Assembly: GCA_964610175.1 (NCBI GenBank)
Contig: CAZSVE010000004.1
Location: 3,110 to 67,109, forward strand
Length of the DNA stretch: 64,000 nt
Direction: 5' to 3'
DNA from: CAZSVE01 sp964610175
Lineage (GTDB): Bacteria; Pseudomonadota; Gammaproteobacteria; HK1
Made by a program: the position numbers and the translations under genes. The notes under the pieces are model-generated. The model made no database searches. It had not been told where the DNA came from and was given only the letters and a program-made list of their open reading frames with translations. Of this stretch, positions 33,711 to 42,626 are shown in pieces. Within the stretch, counting starts at the first letter, position 1, and each line of letters begins with the position of its first letter.

Positions 33711-33735
33711 AAACCCGCGCAAGCGCGGGTTTTTT
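33711..33735 (+). terminator. Intrinsic terminator after tRNA-Ala
   Basis: ACCCGCGC pairs with GCGCGGGT, then TTTTTTG. Lies 36 bp past the tRNA end. Confidence 0.9.
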
Positions 33736-33761
33736 GTGTTGGTTGCGACTTGGGTTGATTT

Positions 33762-33871
33762 GCTTATTTCCCACTCAGCTTCGCAAATGAGCCACCCTTT
33801 GACAGAGAACGCTAATTTTGCTTTACCGATACTAAATCATGCTTTGTCGGTTTGAGGCGAAGCTTCGCTAG
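33762..33871 (-). repeat. CTAG repeat supplying the lptD stop codon
   Basis: Plus-strand reading TGCTTATTTCCCACTCAGCT to GAAGCTTCGCTAG. The CTA at 33868-33870 is the lptD TAG stop on the minus strand. Confidence 0.93.
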
Positions 33872-36261
33872 AACCTGTTCTGATATCCGGGGACAGTTCT
33901 CGTCAGGAACTGACCGGTTTTTCTACCGATTCCAGCCAGTCCTTTGAGTTCGAGTTGTAGAAAGAAGGCATTATTGAAATTCCCATCGGTGCTGCTGAGG
34001 AATCGTTGAACCAGCACCCGCGCGCCCCAACAGCATCTGTCGTATTCCAAACCGGCGACTGTTTCCAGAGTTCGTGATTCCGGTAACGCATAAGTCCACC
34101 GCCCGATAGCCCCCCAGTTCTTTGTCAGCGACCATCGGAATGAGGTGTTGGCCTGTTCTTCATGAGCACGATCGTAACGATAACCAAGATTGAAAACGCG
34201 CTGATCATCGGGTTTGTAACGTACAGAAAAATTGGTTTTCGTCGCGGTATTATCCTGAACGTTGTATTGCAGCCCGCCTAGAATCCGCCATTCCCTGGCT
34301 ATTTTGGCGGCCATTTCCGTAATGATTTCAGATGAGCTTTCCGTATCGATAGTCTTCTGCTCCGGCAGGCGTACTTTCCGATCCCGCAGGTATCGGATTT
34401 GTCCCACACTGGCCCGGAATACCTCTTCCGCAGTTTGCTCGTCGAGCAAGCGAGTCGTTAGCGCAAGCGATACCTGATGGGCATCTCCTACCCGATCGGC
34501 ACCGGTAAACCGATGCTCTCTGAATAGCTTTCCGAAGTTGAATGTGTATTCACCCGTATCGAATACCGGAATATCATTCTGATCGTCATATGGTACGAAC
34601 AAATAATAAAGGCGTGGCTCGAGTGTTTGGGTGTATGCACGTTTTCCAAGGCGTGTTTGTCGATCCAAGAAGATTCCGCTGTCAAGGCTAAATATGGGGA
34701 GCGTGCGTTTCGGGGCATTTGGCTTTTTGGCATCGGTCCCGCTAAGGTCGTATCGGGTATGCCGCAAGGAAAGTTTCGGTACAAGGAACGTCGATGCCGT
34801 ATACAACGGGTAGCTGACCGAAGGTGTAATGTCAAGGCGTGTCCCGGTGACACTGGATCGACGCTGGAAGTTGACCCATTCTCCTTCGAACTGAAAGTTA
34901 AAGGTACGGTTACGCTCGGGGAACTGGGTACCGAATCGTAGTTGGGGGAATTGTTCATACGGCCGCGACTCGGCCAATATCGTTTCGTCGAGTATCTGGT
35001 AGTCTTGAATACGACCGCGCGCCCACCAGTGATCATTCAAATAGCTGATATCGGCACGCCGTTCCAGGAACCGGGTACTGGACATATCCAGCGATGCACC
35101 CATATCTTCGAAATAGTTCTTATCGGATATGCGGTTGAAGTTTACATCGGCATGCCATCTCGTGGAGATATTACCGGTGTGCTGAAACCGAAACGCCGAT
35201 CTACTTTCGTTACGCAGATCATCGTTCGGCAGAATCTCAAGTCCGATGCTCCCGGTGCCGATACGGGTCAGATAACGATATTCTCCTTGTAGGAGGATGC
35301 CACGATCCGCCATTCCGCGCGCGGCAAAGGTGGCATCTTGCTCCGGCGCGATGTTCCAATAAAATGGCACCATGATGTCGACGCCATTCGAATCGGAAAC
35401 TCCAAAGTTGGGCAACAAAAAACCAGTCTTACGCTTATCGCTCAGGGGGAATGTCAGGTAGGGAGTATAAAAAACCGGTATATTCTTCAGCTTTACCGTC
35501 ACATTGCGGGCGGTACCCGAATCCTTGGCCTTATCTACTTTGATCTGTTTGGCTGTCAGCCACCAGCCCTTGGTTTTCGAATCCTCTTCGCCGGCAAGCC
35601 CGGTATCGAAGTGCTCGGGACTGGGGGTGCAAGTCGTGTAGGTGGCATTTTTTGCCGTCATCCGGTTCGGATTCCGCAGCCGTATTTGTCTAGCAGTTCC
35701 GTGTCCATGTTTCTCCGTCAGCAGGAATTTGGCATTTTCGATTTGGGATTCATTGGACGATAAGTCTATATGGGCGGAATCACCGACCACATAGTGCCCC
35801 GCATCCCAGACCTCAATATGACCCTGCACGTCTACAGTTTCCGACGGTTTATCATATTGGGCAATGTCCGCGCTAAGGTATTTAGTTCCCCGGCGAACCT
35901 GTACGTTTCCCTCCAGGGTAAAGATATTTTCATCGGACACGCTTGATTCGTCAGCCAGCAGATAGGTGGAGGTCAAGTCGATTCCTTCCGTACTTACCGT
36001 GGGGTGAGGAGGTGGTATCCAATAATCGTCTTCGCAAAGGGACCAATCTGGTTCGCCGTTCACAGAATCGACAGATGAAAGAGGCGTATCCGCCAATACT
36101 GCGGTCGGTGATCCGCATATCCAGATGAAGGCCATCGTCAGAGAGACCAATATCGCAGGATGAGTCAAGCGAGTACGATGATAGGAGAAGGGTAGCGATA
36201 TCACGTTTTTTATTCCAAGGGTATCATGATAGCGAAGCATGGACCGACATATGTTTTGCAT
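33868..36261 (-). CDS. lptD: LPS-assembly outer-membrane protein
   Basis: Beta-barrel that with LptE inserts lipopolysaccharide into the outer leaflet. The chain of about 797 residues has a signal region ending LTMAFIWICGSPTAVLAD. A periplasmic OstA-type domain follows (SVSDENIFTLEGNVQVRRG, YLSADIAQYDKPSETVDVQG), then the barrel. The barrel opens with VFYTPYLTFPLSDKRKTGFL and carries Cys residues for the plug disulfides (SLCEDDYW, TTCTPSP, YDRCCWGARV). It closes with FFLQLELKGLAGIGRKT and VPGYQNRF. The start at 36261 has AAGGGG five bases before it; 36294 and 36240 are alternatives. Its TAG stop is the edge of a CTAG repeat. surA, the usual neighbour, is missing. Confidence 0.95.
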   Translation of the reverse strand: MQNICRSMLRYHDTLGIKNVISLPFSYHRTRLTHPAILVSLTMAFIWICGSPTAVLADTPLSSVDSVNGEPDWSLCEDDYWIPPPHPTVSTEGIDLTSTYLLADESSVSDENIFTLEGNVQVRRGTKYLSADIAQYDKPSETVDVQGHIEVWDAGHYVVGDSAHIDLSSNESQIENAKFLLTEKHGHGTARQIRLRNPNRMTAKNATYTTCTPSPEHFDTGLAGEEDSKTKGWWLTAKQIKVDKAKDSGTARNVTVKLKNIPVFYTPYLTFPLSDKRKTGFLLPNFGVSDSNGVDIMVPFYWNIAPEQDATFAARGMADRGILLQGEYRYLTRIGTGSIGLEILPNDDLRNESRSAFRFQHTGNISTRWHADVNFNRISDKNYFEDMGASLDMSSTRFLERRADISYLNDHWWARGRIQDYQILDETILAESRPYEQFPQLRFGTQFPERNRTFNFQFEGEWVNFQRRSSVTGTRLDITPSVSYPLYTASTFLVPKLSLRHTRYDLSGTDAKKPNAPKRTLPIFSLDSGIFLDRQTRLGKRAYTQTLEPRLYYLFVPYDDQNDIPVFDTGEYTFNFGKLFREHRFTGADRVGDAHQVSLALTTRLLDEQTAEEVFRASVGQIRYLRDRKVRLPEQKTIDTESSSEIITEMAAKIAREWRILGGLQYNVQDNTATKTNFSVRYKPDDQRVFNLGYRYDRAHEEQANTSFRWSLTKNWGAIGRWTYALPESRTLETVAGLEYDRCCWGARVLVQRFLSSTDGNFNNAFFLQLELKGLAGIGRKTGQFLTRTVPGYQNRF

Positions 36262-36558
36262 GCGGCCCCTTGAAATTACACTCGTCACTGTCATCGGGAT
36301 CGATAAGGAAGGATCTCTTCCAACCCCTCCCGAACGAATCTCATCATCTTACCCATATTCATATTTAGTGACGCATGGCCAAAAACTATCCCGGATAGAC
36401 GATTATACTTGGATTCATTGTAGGATATACCAACAAAAGCCTAATTAGCCACAATCTTGTTGCCAAAAAGTAACGATCAAACGTATACACTAGATAGAAG
36501 GCAACCTCTCCCCATCGTTCGGTTTTCTCTGGATATCCATGGGGAATATAAGCAGGAA

Positions 36559-37473
36559 CTATTCGAAGGCGTTACGGAGTCCCTCCGCAGTAATAAGAAA
36601 GACATTCTCGCCGCCCGATTCCAGATCAAGCCACACCAACGGTAAATTCGGGAACGCCCTTTCCAACGCGTGGCGACTTGCACCTACCTCGACGACCAAT
36701 ATGCCCTTTAGCGTGAGGAATCGACCCGCCTCCCGAAGAATAGGCATAACACACGCAAGACCATCATCACTCGCCGCAAGACCAATCTCCGGTTCATGGC
36801 GGTATTCCGGAGGCATGGCAGCAATCTCGGCGATATCCACATAAGGGGGATTGCTGATAATGATATCGTAGGGCTCCTCGGTTGTTACCGCCGCAAAAAG
36901 ATCCGACTCGATGATGCTTATTCGATTACCGAGTTCGTGATCGGAGATGTTCTGTCGGGCAACCATAATGGCATCCGGAGAAATATCCGTGGCATCCACG
37001 CGGGATTCCGGGAACGCCAATGCTGCCGCAATAGCAAGGCAACCGCTACCCGTACCGAGATCAAGAATACGCATCGTTTCACTCGGATCTTCTACCCAAG
37101 GGGCAAAACCCCGTCCAATCCACTCGGCAATTGGCGAGCGGGGAATCAACACCCGCTCATCCACATACAACCGAACGCCCGCGAACCAAGCCTCCCGCGT
37201 CAGATAAGCAGCCGGGAGCCGTTCCTCCACTCGCCGAAAGAACAGCTTCAGAATCATGCGTTTCTCTTCCCTCGTAAGCTTCCCCTGGAGCAATTCCGTA
37301 GATGTATCCGGCGATAGGTGCAGAACATGACGCACCAATACCAAGGCCTCATCCACGGCGTTATCCATGCCGTGACCGAAGAAGATCTCCGCCTCATTGA
37401 ATCGGCTTGCGCCCCAACGGACAAGATCCAATGCCGTACAATCTTCCGGGGAAAAATTATTGATATCTACCAT
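36559..37473 (-). CDS. prmB: 50S ribosomal protein L3 glutamine methyltransferase
   Basis: SAM-dependent enzyme that methylates a Gln of ribosomal protein L3. The 304-residue chain has an N-terminal substrate helix bundle, then AYLTREAWFAGVRLYVDERV and the PrmB-type block VLIPRSPIAEWI. The SAM loop is LDLGTGSGCLAIAAALAFP, the acidic residue is in VDATDIS, and the catalytic NPPY is in DIIISNPPYVD. The RSPIAE block points to PrmB rather than PrmC. aroC, a common neighbour, is absent. It is a single-gene unit, about 300 bp downstream of the lptD start on the same strand. Confidence 0.93.
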   Translation of the reverse strand: MVDINNFSPEDCTALDLVRWGASRFNEAEIFFGHGMDNAVDEALVLVRHVLHLSPDTSTELLQGKLTREEKRMILKLFFRRVEERLPAAYLTREAWFAGVRLYVDERVLIPRSPIAEWIGRGFAPWVEDPSETMRILDLGTGSGCLAIAAALAFPESRVDATDISPDAIMVARQNISDHELGNRISIIESDLFAAVTTEEPYDIIISNPPYVDIAEIAAMPPEYRHEPEIGLAASDDGLACVMPILREAGRFLTLKGILVVEVGASRHALERAFPNLPLVWLDLESGGENVFLITAEGLRNAFE

Positions 37474-37883
37474 GTCCGGGTTAATGAAGATTCTTCAGGA
37501 AAATACAACAAAGAAATCGAATCATCCTAATGTCAGGATATTGTCGATTTTATTCCTAATCGCACTCCAGTTTTGACGTAAATCCATAGTATAACGTATT
37601 TTCCCGTTGTTTCCGGCACCCAAGTCAAGTGCAGAAATCGGGTATATCTGCGAATCCCCCCTGATGACCAGATAGATAGTTCTTCGGGTTGGGAGATGTC
37701 AGTGCGTTCGTTCTGACTGGTTCAGAATAATACAGGTATGCTTTTCCGGATGAACCGCTTTTTATTGAGGTGGTCTTATTGCTCCATTCCCCGTTTCGGG
37801 GATTGCATTCACCTTATAGCAGAACTTTCCACCACCATGCTGAAGGAAGTTATCGGTGGATAAATAGATTTCACCCGCGCCTT
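37474..37883. other. Intergenic region between dioxygenase gene and prmB
   Basis: 410 bp with no gene. There is a short hairpin ATTCCCCGTTTCGGGGAT at 37786-37803, about 80 bp past the dioxygenase stop, which might end that transcript. Nothing else can be named; no repeat copy is present, unusual for this window. Confidence 0.5.
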
Positions 37884-38786
37884 TTACACCGTGCCTTCGA
37901 GCCGGTCGTAGTAACGCGCCCGGTAAAGGAGCCGCGGAGTTTCCGTATCATCGGTGAACGCGGATCGATCGTGTAGAACATTGTTATTGATCACGCCCCA
38001 GCCGGGTTGCAGAGTTGCACGAAATACATAAGGTGAATCCGAATACAGTAATCGTTTGAGAAACGTCAGTGCCTCAGTAAGCGTAGAATCCTCTTTCCAG
38101 TGGATATTACGGGTGCGCATAGTGTAACGCATATGCAATGAACCGTCGGTCCGCACGGAAAATACTGGTCCGCTGCGCTTGGATCTTTGCAAAACACCGT
38201 TTGCGGAATAAGCCGGGATAGTCATGGCGTCCGGTGCCATGAGTGCAGTGATAAACTTAGGGTTCTCCTCTCGCAGCAAGATGTAAGCTATATCCTGATC
38301 CATCATTGCGTTCACGCCACCTCTTCGGGCTGGAGTCACGCAGTGCAACAAAAAGCTGCGTACCTGCCGATCCGGTGTGTTGTAGTAACCGTCCGTGTGC
38401 CAATGGAGGGGACGATTGGTGTAGGGAATAAACTCTCCGCGCCCGTCGGCATCCGTGACGGTGATGGCAGTAATAGCATCTTCATTACTCCCCTGATTAC
38501 GGTCAAGATTGTGCAGCCCGAAGCGGGTACCAAGCAGGGAAGGGATATTTTTGTCTGGATCGCTCCCGATGGCGCTTTGGTAGATGGCCATGTTGGCCTT
38601 ACTGCAACGTTCGATGATCTCCCCATGCTCGGCCTCGGTCAACGTACGCGGATCTTTAATCCGAACGTATAACTTTGAGATATCGGTGGGATAATCGGCG
38701 AGCTTTGCATCCCGCCAAGTACGGTAGGCGGCATCTTCGGCACTGTCGAATGGGGTACCTATCGGTGCAATGTAGTTGGTTTGCAT
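37884..38786 (-). CDS. TauD/TfdA-family Fe(II)/2-oxoglutarate dioxygenase
   Basis: Oxygenase of 300 residues with a double-stranded beta-helix fold. The metal-binding HxD is in LHWHTDGYYNTPDRQV and the distal His in GWGVINNNVLHDRSAF; an Arg for 2-oxoglutarate follows (TPRLLYRARYYDR). The family hydroxylates taurine, aryloxyacids, carnitine or similar small acids; the substrate cannot be read here. No sulfonate transport genes (tauABC) are nearby, so a taurine role is not supported by context. It is a single-gene unit. Confidence 0.88.
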   Translation of the reverse strand: MQTNYIAPIGTPFDSAEDAAYRTWRDAKLADYPTDISKLYVRIKDPRTLTEAEHGEIIERCSKANMAIYQSAIGSDPDKNIPSLLGTRFGLHNLDRNQGSNEDAITAITVTDADGRGEFIPYTNRPLHWHTDGYYNTPDRQVRSFLLHCVTPARRGGVNAMMDQDIAYILLREENPKFITALMAPDAMTIPAYSANGVLQRSKRSGPVFSVRTDGSLHMRYTMRTRNIHWKEDSTLTEALTFLKRLLYSDSPYVFRATLQPGWGVINNNVLHDRSAFTDDTETPRLLYRARYYDRLEGTV

Positions 38787-39119
38787 AAATCTAGGGAGGT
38801 CTGTTCCGGGTTATCAATGCTTTCTGCCCTTCGAATACGGCACGTGATTTCGATTGCCAAATTCGAACAGAAAAAGAGACGAGGCTGGCCTTTCCTTCAA
38901 GCTTCCCAAGCATATACGATATCTCACGAGACCCGAATCGGGTCACTCGTCGGGATACTTTGGCTACGACCATTTTCTCCCCCAAAGATTGGGTTCTCGA
39001 AGAATCATTCGATACGCCTTATGTCCTCGAGTAGTGGAAATGGTGCATCCTATGTTAGGATTTTACTTTCTAAAACAATCGGATAATCGATTGAGAATCC
39101 TATTCTGAGAGCAAGAAAA
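38787..39119. other. Intergenic region, divergent
   Basis: 333 bp between divergent genes; it must contain two promoters. I see no repeat copy and no clear operator. Confidence 0.5.
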
Positions 39120-39500
39120 ATGAGATTTTTTCCAAAGACTATTATCACGATGATAATGATACTTGGATCTAATCTGACTTATGGTTTCCTGTCGTGCCCC
39201 CAAACAGAGCAACAATATCAGTCCTTGCTATCTAGACAGGGAGGCAGCATTACTTCCCCACAAAATCAGGCACTGCTAAAGCAGTGCTATGAAGAGGTAA
39301 AATGGCAATTCGAATATCACATCCGAAATCAATATCCATCACTTGGAATGGGAGGGTATCCGCCTACACCCTCCCCTGGAATAGATAAGCAAATTTGCAC
39401 TGATGGCTTGTTCAAGGGCCAAACTATCGATCCTAACCGATGTCTTATCGGACAAGGTGGTGAAATGATGGAAAAATTCATGAAGACATTCGGGTTTTAG
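39120..39500 (+). CDS. Small secreted cysteine-containing protein, function unknown
   Basis: I do not recognise this 126-residue protein. A signal peptide (MRFFPKTIITMIMILGSNLT, cleaved near YGF) is followed by a short mature domain with four Cys (LSCPQ, KQCYE, QICTD, NRCLIG), so two disulfides are likely. A Pro/Gly loop (GMGGYPPTPSPGIDK) sits in the middle. The base composition is more AT-rich than its neighbours. It is alone, with decayed mobile DNA immediately downstream, so recent acquisition is possible. Confidence 0.65.
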   Translation: MRFFPKTIITMIMILGSNLTYGFLSCPQTEQQYQSLLSRQGGSITSPQNQALLKQCYEEVKWQFEYHIRNQYPSLGMGGYPPTPSPGIDKQICTDGLFKGQTIDPNRCLIGQGGEMMEKFMKTFGF

Positions 39501-39534
39501 CCCCCTCAAAAATCGTGGGGTATTTTGGGACAGG

Positions 39535-40349
39535 CAGATTGCCAACAAGGGTATTTGCGGTAGGAATGCCCGTCCTGGCCCCACACACAGACCCGGACAT
39601 GCAGTTTCCCTGCGTCCGATTCCTCGGTTGTACTCGCTTTCGCGCAAGTGATTACCTATGATGCATACACTACATACTGTCCCTTTTCCTCTACTATGCG
39701 TGGGATTGCTACTCCGAGTCGCTTGCTTCCTTTGTGAAAACCATGTCACGTGAACCCTCTTCGCTTGCTACCTCTTCTGTTACGCCATTTGAACGCGCTT
39801 ATAATAGCCCATCGAAAATAGGTACCTAGCGAAGCTTCGCCTCAAACCGACAAAGCATGATTGAGTGTTGATAAGGCGAAATTAGTATCCTGCAAAACTT
39901 GATCCAATTGTGAAGCTGAGCGGGAAATAAACGAAGTAGTGACTTCCCGTTCCACATCGACTCCATAGTAGCTGTAATATCTCGGCAACAATCGCCTTCA
40001 GACCATCAACGAACGCCCGATCTGGCAAATGGCGATTCTCCTTGACCCATTCCTTTATCCGCTTGCACGTTCCTTACAACTTCTTTCGCGCAGTGCGTCG
40101 CTTCACTCTCGGTATCCCTTTCCTGCCTTTATACCAATACAGTTCAAATCCCAGAAAGCCAAACCGCCTTTCCATACTCGGGTCGAAACGGCTAAATCTC
40201 AGTATCTTCGTCTTCTCCAGCGCTACCGCCGGACCAAATTTCTCTAGCCTCTTCGATAATGCCTTGTAAAATCTCACCGTGTCCTCTTCGTGGCGAAAAC
40301 CGATGGGGACTTTCACCCTGCAAGATATGCCGGACTTTGCCCGGCGCAA
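39535..40349 (-). pseudogene. Group II intron reverse transcriptase, C-terminal remnant, interrupted
   Basis: On the minus strand 40320-40075 encodes EEDTVRFYKALSKRLEKFG, EKTKILRFSRF, FGFLGFELYWYKGRKG and RRTARKKL, the thumb region of group II intron-encoded reverse transcriptases. An in-frame TAA follows, then CKRIKEWVKENRHLP, then a frameshift into RYYSYYGVDVEREVT. A CTAG repeat (39826-39934) cuts the gene. Beyond it, 39740-39560 encodes a tail (ETACPGLCVGPGRAFLP) and a GGACGCAG...CTGCATGTCC hairpin like those at the 3' side of such elements. The polymerase palm with YADD is gone. Nonfunctional. Confidence 0.75.
39826..39934 (+). repeat. CTAG repeat, type II, inserted in intron remnant
   Basis: Starts CTAGCGAAGCTTCGCC, ends GCGGGAAATAAACGAA. 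Confidence 0.92.
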
Positions 40350-40369
40350 TGCAGCAAGAAATCTTGTGT

Positions 40370-40460
40370 ATTCGGAACATCTTCAAAGCAGAAGATTTCT
40401 CGCCACGCTCGAAATGACCATCGAAATGTTCGATCGTCTTGTCGAAGATTTTTCGGGTGA
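40370..40460 (+). repeat. Family-C repeat
   Basis: Matches 10605-10680 in order (AAGATTTCTCGCCACGCTCG, then GATCGTCTTGTCGAAGATTT). Confidence 0.55.
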
Positions 40461-40483
40461 GGGACTAATGGGAGCTAATGATG

Positions 40484-41215
40484 CTAAGTGGTCAGGATCC
40501 GTACCGGGGTTCCCACGCGAAGTCCGAATCGTAGGGCGGCATTACCTTGATTGATAGCAATTTCCACCAAGCCGTTGGCATTCTCGTACCAGAACCCCTT
40601 GCCCTTGGGGACCTGAGCGAATGTCTCGGCGCGATGTAGTGCTATGCCACCTATCATGAGTTGTTCGGAACCATGGAGTCCCAAGGCTCGCAAACCTGTC
40701 ATGGCGTTCCCGAAATGATCGATGTAGATAACTTCGGCTAGATCCTCCGGCCAGGAAGGGCTGACTATCGACTGAGTGGGCAGGGAGGTAGTCGGGATCG
40801 ATTCCTCGCGCGCGATCATGGCCGCCACCGGCGCGAATAGATCCCGTCCATGGAAACTGGCGCTCAATCGGTGTGGTCGCCATGTGATTTCGACGATTTG
40901 CACCTCATGGCCCCGGCGGGCGACAGCATTGAATAATCCATTATTGGGGCCAACGAACCGACGCCCATCTACCGTAACTATGACCGGCAATCGTGATTCG
41001 GTGCCAACTTCGGGATCGACGACACAAAGGAATATGCTGTCTTCCGGGAAGACTTCCACGAATGCCGCCAGCAGGTATGCCGCGGCCTTGGGATCGAAAC
41101 TGGGAACATCGTGCATGAGGTCCACGATGGGGACGCCGGGTGCCTTGTCGAACAACACCGCTTTGACCTGTCCAACGTAGGGACCGAAACCGAAATCCGT
41201 GAAAAGTACGATCAT
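40484..41215 (-). CDS. SAM hydroxide adenosyltransferase (DUF62 family)
   Basis: Hydrolyses S-adenosylmethionine to adenosine and methionine; related to bacterial fluorinase and chlorinase. The 243-residue chain has LFTDFGFGPYVGQVKAVL at the N terminus, with the conserved Asp, then DLMHDVPSFDPKAAAYLL. VVDPEVGT, FVGPNNGLF, SASFHGRDLFAPVAA and VIYIDHFGNAMT follow. The Asp/Arg/His set used to activate water is in place, and the loop specific to halogenases is not apparent. It is a single-gene unit among decayed mobile elements. Confidence 0.92.
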   Translation of the reverse strand: MIVLFTDFGFGPYVGQVKAVLFDKAPGVPIVDLMHDVPSFDPKAAAYLLAAFVEVFPEDSIFLCVVDPEVGTESRLPVIVTVDGRRFVGPNNGLFNAVARRGHEVQIVEITWRPHRLSASFHGRDLFAPVAAMIAREESIPTTSLPTQSIVSPSWPEDLAEVIYIDHFGNAMTGLRALGLHGSEQLMIGGIALHRAETFAQVPKGKGFWYENANGLVEIAINQGNAALRFGLRVGTPVRILTT

Positions 41216-41275
41216 CGTGATGAGAGCACTGTAAGCTGTGGCGTGATATTTCTACCCTGGGTTTCATGCGCGACT

Positions 41276-41345
41276 TTAACGGAGCAGTGAAAAATGTAAT
41301 TTTTTACCCGGTGCGCGACACAGTATGTTGTTATTTTCAATGGCG
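41276..41345 (-). repeat. Family-D repeat, inverted
   Basis: Reverse complement reads ACACTGTGTCGCGC-like (CATACTGTGTCGCGCACC) then TTACATTTTTCACTGCTCC, matching 6000-6060. Confidence 0.55.
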
Positions 41346-41352
41346 TTACTTT

Positions 41353-41393
41353 GTTTATTTCCTGCTCATCTTCGCAAATGAGCCACCATTTAG
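41353..41393 (-). repeat. CTAG repeat, truncated
   Basis: Only TTTATTTCCTGCTCATCTTC and GCAAATGAGCCACCATTTA remain. Confidence 0.8.
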
Positions 41394-41663
41394 CCGACCC
41401 ATGTCAATAGGGTGCATAAAATGCTCGCGACCCTAAGTACGATTTTTTGATGTCGAAAAGCACAGCGATAAAACCTCAATACGCACCTTCGGTTCTCAGT
41501 GGTAAGGCGACGGTTAAAACTGAACCGCACCAGTCACCCTTATGGATTAAGGCGCTGGGGCTTGCTCCCGATTGGGAGTAAACGCCCCCGCCTTTGGCTC
41601 TATCTGGCCCCAGAAAATCCTCAGTACCCTGCCAAGTCCAAGTGGTTCGCAATCTTTCTTGAA

Positions 41664-41709
41664 GCCTCCCTTTCCAATAGACAACTTGTTGTCTATTGGA
41701 AAGGGAGGC
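41664..41709. repeat. Perfect 21-bp inverted repeat with 4-nt loop
   Basis: GCCTCCCTTTCCAATAGACA(A), CTTG, then the exact complement TTGTCTATTGGAAAGGGAGG(C). Purpose unknown. Confidence 0.9.
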
Positions 41710-41920
41710 AGTCAATCGCGATTTCACAAATCTATGGCCTATCGCCCTGTGGACGATATCCAACACGTTGCTGGCTCAATCACAGAGGCGTATCAGTTAA
41801 ACCCTTACTTTTCCGACAGAATTTGGCGGGATGAGACAGCTGCCAATCAAATTTTATGGTTTACTCCCAACACATTTTCAGGTTCACTGCCTCAGCCCTC
41901 GACCTCATTTTTTTCCTACT

Positions 41921-42300
41921 TCATGCAAATGCCTTATGTACATCAAATGGAACGTCGTCACACAAAACATAATAACAAGCCCGGGCTAGTTTATGGGCAA
42001 CCGTCTTAATGGCAATAATACCGTTCGTCTTGGCCTTCTTCCGCTGGTAATAACGTTTGATGTGGGGGTTGTAACGCACCGCGAAATTCGCCGCTTCCAT
42101 ATATGCCCATGCCAGATATTTATTGCCATTTTTAGCATTACCGTGTCCTTTACTTTTACCGTTGCTTATCCGCTTACTGCCTGCGCAACGACAATAGGAA
42201 GCATAGTTACCAACCTTGGCAAAACGATTGATATCCCCACTCTCAAGCACGATCGTCAGCCCAAGAGTCGTACCTATACCACTGATCCCGACTAAAAGCT
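41921..42300 (-). pseudogene. IS110-family transposase, C-terminal remnant
   Basis: Encodes LLVGISGIGTTLGLTIVLES, GDINRFAKVGNYASYCR, then SNGKSKGHGNAKNGNKYLAW, AVRYNPHIKRYYQRKKAK and IAIKTVAHKLARACYYVL. These are the conserved C-terminal domain (with the GIG and serine region) of IS110/IS116/IS902 transposases. The N-terminal DEDD catalytic domain is missing, so the copy is dead. The visible end at 41921 is intact. Confidence 0.85.
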
Positions 42301-42622
42301 TTGATTCAGAATTATCTTTACAAATGGATCAAGTTTTGCTTCTTCCTATAATTGAGATATAAAAAACCCCTTCCCCAATTAAGAAGCGTAAAAAAACGCT
42401 CCGATAAGATTCTCCACTTCGCCCGGTGGTAGGTGTCTTGGAGGACTTTGGCGGCAATTGCCGACGCAAATTAACGCGTATTCAACGCGTTCATAGGCCA
42501 CATGATAGGGTGCAAAATATTGATTCTTATCCGGACACGCTTGCCAATGTGGGCAATTCAGAAGATTCAGTATACCAAACCAATGGCCACATCATGCCTC
42601 GTCGGTCTGAGGCGCAGCCTCG
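42301..42622. other. Decayed intergenic region between IS110 remnant and purB
   Basis: 322 bp with no gene. A 20-bp match to the type II CTAG repeat (CAAATGGATCAAGTTTTGC near 42320) and the truncated copy at 42585-42626 are the only recognisable pieces. Confidence 0.5.
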
Positions 42623-42626
42623 CTAG
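42585..42626 (-). repeat. CTAG repeat, 5'-truncated, supplying the purB stop codon
   Basis: Retains CATCATGCCTCGTCGGTCTG and GCGCAGCCTCGCTAG. CTA at 42623-42625 is the purB TAG stop. Confidence 0.88.

Larger units (their letters stand above)
41216..41920. other. Region between SAM hydrolase gene and IS110 remnant
   Basis: 705 bp without an intact gene. It has an inverted family-D repeat (41276-41345), a truncated CTAG repeat (41353-41393), an exact 21-bp hairpin (41664-41709), and a short frame ending VKTEPHQSPLWIKALGLAPD at 41580, which could be the tail of a lost gene. Confidence 0.55.

Noticed and set aside
37884..38786. Taurine dioxygenase as a specific name
   Set aside because: Fold and metal ligands fit the family but no tauABC or sulfonate context exists, so substrate is left open.
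39935..40349. Reverse transcriptase remnant as the missing DGR reverse transcriptase
   Set aside because: Its thumb block (FLGF...RTARKKL, then KRIKEWVKENRHLP) is that of group II intron enzymes, and it is dead and lacks the palm domain.
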